Source: Flavobacteriaceae bacterium UBA6231 (GTDB lineage: Bacteria > Bacteroidota > Bacteroidia > Flavobacteriales > Flavobacteriaceae). From it: a DNA stretch of 7,793 nucleotides. The stretch spans positions 54,979-62,771 of the forward strand of contig DJWL01000003.1 of assembly GCA_002441545.1 (NCBI GenBank). Direction: 5' to 3'. The position numbers and the translations under genes were made by a program. The stretch's first letter is position 1; each line of letters begins with the position of its first letter. This document shows, one piece after another, positions 1 to 6,100 of this stretch. Under the pieces are notes generated by a model. The model did no database searches, was not told the DNA's origin, and saw nothing but the letters and a program-made list of their open reading frames with translations.

Positions 1-25
1 TTCTAACCAACTGAACTACCAGACC
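1..25 (-). tRNA. 5' part of a tRNA, probably tRNA-Asp
   Basis: Read on the minus strand, these bases begin GGTCTGGTAGTTCAGTTGG and continue TTAGAA. This is the acceptor 5' strand, the D-stem and the D-loop (with the GG of the loop) of a bacterial tRNA. The gene leaves the window at position 1 before the anticodon, so the identity is not proven. The GGTCTGG acceptor followed by TAGTTCAGTTGGTTAGAA resembles tRNA-Asp of Flavobacteriaceae as I remember it; tRNA-Glu of the group has a similar D-arm but a different acceptor region. A strong promoter lies directly upstream, so the tRNA, perhaps with further tRNAs beyond the edge, is probably transcribed independently of the DUF58 gene before it. Confidence 0.8.
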
Positions 26-43
26 GTTGCTTTATTGCGGTTG

Positions 44-74
44 CAAATATACACGCCTTTTTTTATATGTCAAA
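44..74 (-). promoter_or_regulatory. Bacteroidota-type promoter of the tRNA
   Basis: On the minus strand, TTTG (74-71) is followed after exactly 19 bases by TATATTTG (51-44). This fits the TTTG-N19-TAnnTTTG consensus of the primary sigma factor of Bacteroidota at every fixed position. Transcription would start a few bases further on, near 37-40, leaving a leader of roughly 12-15 bases before the mature tRNA 5' end at 25. The site lies in the gap after the DUF58 stop codon. No hairpin terminator is visible between that stop and the promoter. Confidence 0.8.
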
Positions 75-106
75 CGTTTTTTGCTATTTTTTAAATAATA
101 TTTTTC

Positions 107-1036
107 CTAAGCGAATTTCTGTCTTTCTATCATGTAGGTAGTGAGAATGTTATTAAAATCATTATTAATATCAGCCTCTTCATATTTAATCTTATATTGT
201 GCACATTTCAATTTTAAAGCTTCAAAATAATTTTTTACAGCTTCAAAATAATTTTCCTTAATACTATCAGCATATATATTGATGTACTCACCTGTTTCAA
301 CATCCACAAATTGGCGAGGGTTATTATCAAAATCAAAACTTAATTCTTTGTTTTTGTCAAACACATGAAATAAAATAACTTCATGTTTATTGTATTTTAA
401 ATGACGAAGTGCTTCAAACAACTTTGTTTCTTCTACTGAAGATTGAAACATATCAGTAAATAGAAAAATCAATGACCTCCTGTGGATTTTCTCAGCAATT
501 TCATGCAAACATTTATAGGTGTCTGTTCTCCTATTTAAAGGTCTTGAAACAACCACTTCACTAAGTTGATTTAATAACATTTGATGATGGCGTTCACTCC
601 CTTTCTCTGGCGCATAGTAATCATATGTGTCACTATAAATACTTAACCCAATAGCGTCACGCTGCTTTTTTAAAATATGCATTAATGAAGCTGCTGCAAG
701 TGCTGAAAAAGCTATTTTATTAAGACTATCTAGGTTAAAAGTTTCAACTTTAGGATAATGCATTGAACTGCTATTATCTATAATGATATGACATCTTAAA
801 TTTGTTTCATCGTCATAACGTTTGGTATATAACTTATCTGTTTTTGCAAATAGCTTCCAATCTATATGTCTTGTACTTTCTCCTTGGTTATAAATTTTAT
901 GTTCCGAAAATTCAGCAGAAAATCCATGAAACGGACTCTTGTGCATCCCTGCAATAAAACCTTCTACTACTTGTTTAGCTAGTAATTCAAGGTTTTTAAA
1001 GCCGCTTACTTTATTAAGTTCCTGCTGAATATTCAT
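107..1036 (-). CDS. DUF58 domain protein with a von Willebrand A-like fold
   Basis: This is a soluble 309-residue protein with no signal peptide or membrane segment. Residues about 33-80 carry the DUF58 signature: a GFSAEFSEH stretch, then a Y-x-x-G-E motif, RHIDWKLFAKT, and a KRYDDETNL stretch. A von Willebrand A-like domain follows. Its metal-ion-dependent adhesion site is visible as D87-N-S89-S-S91-M, with probable partners T171 and D195 (in FLFTDMF). Family members usually sit beside a MoxR-type AAA+ ATPase and Bat proteins, where they may help assemble or mature protein complexes; no MoxR gene is visible here, so substrate and role are unknown. The gene starts 16 bases after the clpP stop, which suggests co-transcription. 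The ATG at 1036 leaves a normal N-terminus before the conserved block. Residues 262-275 contain a seven-residue tandem duplication. The stop codon is TAG. The family call is firm; any function is inference. Confidence 0.9.
   Translation of the reverse strand: MNIQQELNKVSGFKNLELLAKQVVEGFIAGMHKSPFHGFSAEFSEHKIYNQGESTRHIDWKLFAKTDKLYTKRYDDETNLRCHIIIDNSSSMHYPKVETFNLDSLNKIAFSALAAASLMHILKKQRDAIGLSIYSDTYDYYAPEKGSERHHQMLLNQLSEVVVSRPLNRRTDTYKCLHEIAEKIHRRSLIFLFTDMFQSSVEETKLFEALRHLKYNKHEVILFHVFDKNKELSFDFDNNPRQFVDVETGEYINIYADSIKENYFEAVKNYFEALKLKCAQYKIKYEEADINNDFNNILTTYMIERQKFA
218..259. repeat. Tandem 21-bp duplication inside the DUF58 gene
   Basis: The 17-base string AGCTTCAAAATAATTTT occurs at 218-234 and again at 239-255 on the plus strand, a period of exactly 21 bp (units 218-238 and 239-259). 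The last four bases of the units differ. In the protein this is NYFEAVK followed by NYFEALK (residues 262-275), so the reading frame is kept and a predicted helix is lengthened by one heptad, about two turns. It looks like replication slippage followed by a little divergence. Confidence 0.85.
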
Positions 1037-1052
1037 TTAATTATTTTAGTCC

Positions 1053-1595
1053 TTAAATAATCCCGTCAACAATACCATAAGCAACAGATTCTTTTGCACC
1101 CATCCAATGGTCACGGTTAAAATCTTTCATTACTTTATCTAAAGTTTGACCACAATTATCTGCTAAAATCTTTGCACTTAACTCTTTAGTTAATAAAATC
1201 TCTTTAGCTGTAATTTCAATATCACTGGCTTGACCACGAGTACCTCCGCTTGGTTGATGAATCATTACCCTAGCATGAGGTTGAATAAATCTTTTACCTT
1301 TTTGCCCAGCAGAAAGTATGATAGATCCCATAGAAGCGGCAAACCCTGTACATATTGTAGAGACATGACTTTTTAATGACTTTATACAATCATAAATAGC
1401 AAACCCTGAAGTTACATAACCACCTGGACTGTTTATATATAATTGGATATCAGAAGTTCCTAATGTATCTAAATACATAAGTCTATCTATAACATGTTTT
1501 GCAGACTTATCATCAACTTGACCCCAAAGAAATACCTTCCGTTGTTCTATAAATTTGGCATCAATGGCATCTTGAATTTTAATTTTATCACTCAT
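1053..1595 (-). CDS. clpP: ClpP-family serine protease, probable paralogue
   Basis: ClpP forms the barrel-shaped proteolytic chamber in the cytoplasm that degrades proteins unfolded and delivered by ClpX-, ClpA- or ClpC-type AAA+ ATPases. The 180-residue product keeps the complete catalytic triad: S88 in GFAASMGS, H113 in MIHQPSGG and D162 in NRDHWMG. It also has the INSPGG oxyanion segment (54-59) and a handle-helix region at about 120-150. It is shorter than E. coli ClpP (207 residues), has almost no propeptide, and enters the fold directly at FIEQRKVFLWGQVDD. The principal clpP of many bacteria is beside tig and clpX. This copy lies between trxA and a DUF58 gene, so I read it as an additional ClpP rather than the main one. 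The upstream trxA terminator implies its own promoter, though I found no good TAnnTTTG box in the gap. The ATG at 1595 overlaps a start-stop pair (ATGTAATG). The family is certain; its status as a paralogue is inferred. Confidence 0.93.
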   Translation of the reverse strand: MSDKIKIQDAIDAKFIEQRKVFLWGQVDDKSAKHVIDRLMYLDTLGTSDIQLYINSPGGYVTSGFAIYDCIKSLKSHVSTICTGFAASMGSIILSAGQKGKRFIQPHARVMIHQPSGGTRGQASDIEITAKEILLTKELSAKILADNCGQTLDKVMKDFNRDHWMGAKESVAYGIVDGII

Positions 1596-1611
1596 TACAT
1601 TTAATTTTTAA

Positions 1612-1651
1612 CTAAAATAAAAAAAGGTTTACCATTACAGCAAACCTTTTT
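1612..1651 (-). terminator. Intrinsic terminator after trxA
   Basis: A perfect 10-bp inverted repeat pairs AAAAAGGTTT (1621-1630) with AAACCTTTTT (1642-1651) around an 11-base loop. Read on the minus strand, the second arm runs straight into a T-rich tract (TTTTTTTATTTTA). It lies 22 bases after the trxA stop codon and 17 bases before the clpP start. Its position suggests that trxA is mostly a single-gene transcript. The plus strand is also T-rich after the hairpin, so it could work in both directions. Confidence 0.8.
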
Positions 1652-1672
1652 GTTTTCTTTTTCATTTACTTT

Positions 1673-1990
1673 TTATAAAAGCGCATCAATTGCTTCTGTG
1701 TAAGCATTTTTAGGAGCTACACCAACTTGACGACCTACTACTTCACCATTTTGAAAAACTAAAACAGTTGGTATGTTACGTACACCATATTTTGCTGCAA
1801 ACTCTTGGTTTGCATCAACATCTACCTTACCAACAATAGCTTTTCCAGCGTATTCTTCACTAATTTGTTCAATGATAGGCCCTACCATTCTACAAGGTCC
1901 GCACCAAGCTGCCCAAAAATCAACCATTACAGGTTTATCACTTTTTAAAACAGTTTCTTCAAAAGATGCATCTGTTATTTCTAATGCCAT
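1673..1990 (-). CDS. trxA: Thioredoxin
   Basis: This is a 105-residue cytoplasmic thioredoxin that reduces disulphides in target proteins and is recharged by thioredoxin reductase (not in the window). The active site W29-C30-G31-P32-C33 is canonical. Other conserved positions are present: the buried aspartate D24 in VMVDFWA, the cis-proline P74 in RNIPT, and a lysine (K55) facing the active site. It covers the whole fold with no signal peptide, matching the usual 105-110 residues for TrxA. The ATG at 1990 gives the expected N-terminus. The gene has a TAnnTTTG-type -7 box 40-47 bases upstream and its own terminator, so it looks monocistronic. From memory, thioredoxin between dnaE and a DUF58 gene is a recurring order in Flavobacteriaceae. 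If so, the lipoprotein and clpP are additions here. Confidence 0.97.
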   Translation of the reverse strand: MALEITDASFEETVLKSDKPVMVDFWAAWCGPCRMVGPIIEQISEEYAGKAIVGKVDVDANQEFAAKYGVRNIPTVLVFQNGEVVGRQVGVAPKNAYTEAIDALL

Positions 1991-2029
1991 AATATTTAAT
2001 TTAATTGTGTTTTACTTCTAGATAATATG

Positions 2030-2063
2030 CAAAATTAGTCAAAAAATTCTCTAAAGCTTACAA
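2030..2063 (-). promoter_or_regulatory. Candidate trxA promoter
   Basis: On the minus strand TAATTTTG (2037-2030) matches the Bacteroidota -7 box TAnnTTTG in every fixed position. The nearest TTG that could act as a -33 element is at 2063-2061, giving a 23-base spacer, longer than the usual 19-21. Transcription would begin near 2023 and leave a leader of about 33 bases before the trxA ATG. The -7 box is convincing; the -33 assignment is weak. Confidence 0.5.
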
Positions 2064-2117
2064 GGTTACAATTTGTTTTACTTATAATCTTATTGTTGGA
2101 CTTTATTATTGATCGAT

Positions 2118-2159
2118 AAAATAAAAAGAAGAGCTATCATTGGGATTTAACAGCTCTTC
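2118..2159 (-). terminator. Intrinsic terminator after the lipoprotein gene
   Basis: GAAGAGCT (2128-2135) and AGCTCTTC (2152-2159) form an 8-bp perfect stem with a 16-base loop. On the minus strand the stem is followed by TTTTTATTTT. It begins 22 bases after the lipoprotein stop codon and lies upstream of the trxA promoter, so it separates the two transcripts. Confidence 0.75.
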
Positions 2160-2180
2160 AAAAAGATAAGGGGCTATATA

Positions 2181-3047
2181 TTAGTGATTCCTTTTTCTGC
2201 CTAATTCAATTTCAGTAACTGTACCATCTGGAGCTGTTTTAGTAGCAATATTATCACAAGTACCATCTCCATAATCTAAAGTGGTGGTTCCTTCAGCTAT
2301 AGTATATTCTTTAATCCCAGAAGCGATATACAAACATTCTGCTGGTTTAACAAGAGGTGTGGTGATTTCAACACTAAATGTAGCTCCACTTATATCTGTA
2401 TAAATACATGATCCTGAAATAGTTTTTTCATCATCATAACAAGTATCTGTATCTGCACCTGCAGTTATTTCAACAGTTCTTGTGCCAACTTTTGAAAAAG
2501 TTCCTTCATCAGTTTCTACGGTAATATTAACAGAACCTGTCATTTCAGGATTTCCATTTTCATTACTTGAAGTAAATACATATGTTTTTGTGCCATTTAT
2601 TATATAACCATTAATACTTAAATTATTAATAGTAATGGTTCTTTCTGCATTGGTATCTGTAAGTGACCAAACTTTAGTAATGGTTCCGGTAATTACATTT
2701 CCATCATTATTTAAACAATCTCCAGTAAAAGTAATTATTGCAGTAATTGTATTTCCATCTACTGTAACAGTTATGTTGGCACAATCTCTAAAAAATCCAG
2801 AGCGCCCGTATTTACTAGTGTTTTCACTTTTTGAAGTAGCATCTTTACCTGTTACAGAGGTTGTCATATCAACTCCAAAAGAACTTTCAGAATAGATGGA
2901 TATGTCATCTAAAACACTTTCCGCTTCTTCTATAACAGCTTCTGCAGAAACAGCTGCTTCACTTGTAATGGCTTCTGATACATTGTCGTTTTGGCAAGAA
3001 ATAAAACCTAAAGCAACTAAAAACAATAAAATTTTAAAACTTTTCAT
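2181..3047 (-). CDS. Predicted outer-membrane or surface lipoprotein, function unknown
   Basis: The 288-residue product begins with a basic N-terminus, a short hydrophobic core (residues 5-16) and a type II signal ending FISC, so C18 should be lipidated. The residues after it (QNDN) are polar and acidic, loosely like the export signals that send Bacteroidota lipoproteins to the cell surface, though not a clean match. Residues 24-50 form an acidic, alanine-rich segment built from SEA/AEA-like units, probably helical. The rest is rich in threonine and alternating hydrophobic residues, suggesting beta-sandwich structure. Six further cysteines (89, 111, 203, 214, 238, 264) fall in three pairs. 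The first and last pairs bracket similar segments: C89 to FTGDC111-LN and C238 to DYGDGTC264-DN. I do not recognise a named family; similar proteins occur in Flavobacteriaceae as hypothetical lipoproteins. It follows dnaE by 76 bases without a visible terminator between them, and ends at its own terminator. Confidence 0.8.
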   Translation of the reverse strand: MKSFKILLFLVALGFISCQNDNVSEAITSEAAVSAEAVIEEAESVLDDISIYSESSFGVDMTTSVTGKDATSKSENTSKYGRSGFFRDCANITVTVDGNTITAIITFTGDCLNNDGNVITGTITKVWSLTDTNAERTITINNLSINGYIINGTKTYVFTSSNENGNPEMTGSVNITVETDEGTFSKVGTRTVEITAGADTDTCYDDEKTISGSCIYTDISGATFSVEITTPLVKPAECLYIASGIKEYTIAEGTTTLDYGDGTCDNIATKTAPDGTVTEIELGRKRNH

Positions 3048-3065
3048 GATATGGGATTTTATAAT

Positions 3066-3087
3066 ATGTTATTTACACATATAACAT
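3066..3087. promoter_or_regulatory. Inverted repeat before the lipoprotein gene
   Basis: ATGTTAT (3066-3072) and ATAACAT (3081-3087) are perfect 7-bp arms separated by eight bases, 19 bases upstream of the lipoprotein ATG. The minus strand also reads TATATGTG at 3083-3076, a seven-of-eight match to the TAnnTTTG -7 box, with no good -33 element. The repeat may be an operator over a weak promoter or an mRNA leader hairpin. It lacks a following T-tract and strong pairing, so it is not a convincing dnaE terminator. Confidence 0.35.
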
Positions 3088-3123
3088 CTAAACAATAAAA
3101 TCTCCTACCTTGAATATGAAAAA

Positions 3124-6100
3124 TTAATTCAGTTTATAATACACCTCTTGATTTTCAAGCTCTTCTAATAACTCTTGCGATATTTTTATTTTTTTCTTTC
3201 TACTTGGCATATTAAGTTTAATACTTTCTTCATTATCATAAACCACAAAATTTAGTATCTGACTTCCTGGGTGCATATTTATTAATTCATTTAGATTACT
3301 AATTTTATCATTTTGAATATCCTTTATATTAAGTTGAATTGATAATTTTTTAGCATAACTATCCATTACATCATGCAGCAACTGGAAATTATTAAACTGC
3401 AATCGAGGATCGCTTTTTTTATCGGTTTCTTTATTAACCCAACCTTCTCTCACAAAGGCTTTAACAAACACAAAGCTATTTTTTAATAAAAAATGCCTAA
3501 ACTTGAGATACTCTTCACCAAAAATACGAAACTCAAAACTATCTGTATAATCTTCAACAGTAAAAATTGCCCATCCTTTTCCTTGTTTTGTAACTCTATG
3601 TTGCACATCTGTAACTACACCTCCAAATGTGAGTTCTTTATTTACACAAGCTTCTAAATCTTTAAACATGGCGAGACTTGAGTTACAAAATGTATTCATT
3701 TCTGTTTTAAAATCATCTAATGGATGACCAGAAATATAAATACCAACCACTTCTTTCTCTCTTGCTAACTTCTCCATAGTCCCCCAAGTTTCACATGGTG
3801 GCACTTGTGGTTCTGCAATTTGTATATCGCTTGCGTCTCCAAACAAACTTACTTGTGCTGAATTTTCGTTTTCCTGATGTTTACTACCATATCGAATAGC
3901 TTTTTCTAAAAAAGTGATTCCGTCTCCTTCATCTTGAAAATATTGAGCCCTGTGTGTTTCGGTAAAACAATCAAAACCTCCAGCTAAAGCCAAATTTTCA
4001 AAAGCTTTCTTATTAGCCGCTCTTAAGTCTATACGTTTTGCTAAGTCGAAAATTGATTTATAATGACCGTTTTCTTTTCTGTTTTCAACAATAGTTTTTA
4101 CAGCACCATGACCAACACCTTTTACAGCTCCCATACCAAACCTAACCGCGTAATCCTTGTTAACTGAAAATTTATAATATGATTCATTAACATCTGGCCC
4201 GAGTACATTTAATTTCATCCGCTTACATTCTTCCATAAAAAACGTGACCTGTTTGATATCATTCATGTTGTTTGAAAGTACTGCTGCCATATATTCTGCA
4301 GGATAATGCGCTTTTAAATAGGCTGTTTGATAGGCAATCCAAGCATAACAAGTGGAATGTGATTTGTTGAAAGCATAACTGGCGAAGGCTTCCCAGTCCT
4401 TCCAAATTTTTTCTAATTTGTCTTTATCATGCCCTTTTGCTCCAGCTTGTTCAATAAATTTTGGTTTCATTTTGTCAAGAACCGCAATTTGCTTTTTCCC
4501 CATAGCTTTTCTCAAAACATCGGCTTCACCTTTTGTGAAATCTGCTAATTTTTGAGAAAGGAGCATTACCTGTTCTTGATATACTGTGATACCGTAAGTT
4601 TCTTTTAAATATTCTTCCATGGCTGGAAGATCATAATCAATGGTTTCTTCACCATGCTTACGCTTAACAAAACTAGGTATGTATTCCATGGGTCCAGGAC
4701 GATATAAAGCATTCATGGCTATTAGATCATCAAAAACCGATGGTTTTAAATCTTTTAAATGCTTTTGCATTCCGGGGGATTCGTATTGGAATACGCCTAC
4801 TGTTTCTCCTTTTTGAAATAACTCATAGGTTTTCTCATCATCTAAAGGAAAATTATCTGGGTCTAATAAAATACCATGTTTGGCTTTTACAATTTTTACT
4901 GTATCCTTTATTAAGGTCAGGGTTTTTAATCCCAAAAAGTCCATTTTAAGTAACCCAGCCTCTTCAACCACCGAGTTATCAAACTGAGTGACATACAAAT
5001 CTGAATCTTTTGCTGTAGCTACCGGTACAAAATCTGTAATATCACTTGGCGTAATAATAACACCGCAAGCATGAATACCTGTATTTCTTAAAGACCCTTC
5101 TAATGTTTTAGCTAAATTTATAGTTTCAGCTTCTAAATCTTCTCCTTCAGAAATATTCAATAATTGATTGACCTTTTCTAAATCTTCAGCTCTAAAAGAA
5201 CTGTTTAATTCCTTTTCACTTAAACCAAAAATCTTGTTCAGTTTAGACATGGTTGGAATTAATTTTGCAATTCTATCGGCATCAAATAAAGGCAAATCTA
5301 ATACCCTAGCTGTATCTCGAATAGATGATTTGGCAGCCATGGTACCATAAGTAATAATTTGTGCTACTTGATTACTTCCGTATTTTTTAATAACGTAATC
5401 CATAACCCGACCTCGACCTTCATCATCAAAGTCAATATCAATATCGGGCATACTAATACGGTCTGGATTTAAGAATCTCTCAAAAAGTAAATCGTATTTT
5501 AATGGGTCAATATTTGTTATCCAAAGGCAATAAGCCACTACCGAACCTGCTGCTGATCCACGACCTGGACCAACAGACACATCCATATTTCTGGCTTCTC
5601 TAATAAAATCTTCAACTATTAAAAAATATCCTGGATAGCCTGTTTTTTCAATAACTTCTAACTCAAAATCTAAGCGTTCTTTAATTTCAGGTGTTAAATC
5701 TTCATAGCGTTTCTCTGCTCCTTTATATGTTAAGTGACGTAAATAGGCATTTTCACCACGTTTTCCACCGTCAATTTTATCCTCCTCATTTTCAAATTCT
5801 TTAGGAATTTCAAATTTTGGAAGTAAGACTTCTCTAGATAATTGATAATTTTCAATTTTATCAACTACTTCTTGAATATTAGAAATGGCTTGAGGCAAAT
5901 CTTTAAACAAACTTTTCATGGCGTCTGAAGACTTAAAATAATATTCCTTATTTGGCATACCATAACGATAACCACGACCTCTTCCTATTGGTGTTGCCTG
6001 TTTTTCACCATCTTTAACACACAATAAAATATCATGAGCATTAGCATCTTCTTGCTCTGCATAATAGGTATTATTAGTAGCAACGATTTTAATATTATGT

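Noticed and set aside
1593..1600. ATG-TAA start-stop element overlapping the clpP start as a regulatory upstream ORF
   Set aside because: The ATGTAATG arrangement is real but such short overlaps arise easily in AT-rich leaders; nothing else supports regulation.
107..1990. trxA, clpP and DUF58 as a defence or stress-effector cassette
   Set aside because: All three are ordinary cellular families, trxA is separated by its own terminator, and no nuclease, sensor or mobile-element signature accompanies them.
1773..2021. Plus-strand open frame over trxA
   Set aside because: It is antisense to a fully conserved thioredoxin and its product has no recognisable features.
2635..3084. Two adjoining plus-strand open frames over the lipoprotein gene
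   Set aside because: They mirror the lipoprotein codons; the minus-strand frame has a signal peptide, lipobox and terminator.
4740..5350. Plus-strand open frames inside dnaE (4740-4949 and 5168-5350)
   Set aside because: They lie within the conserved polymerase core, where the minus-strand frame carries catalytic motifs.
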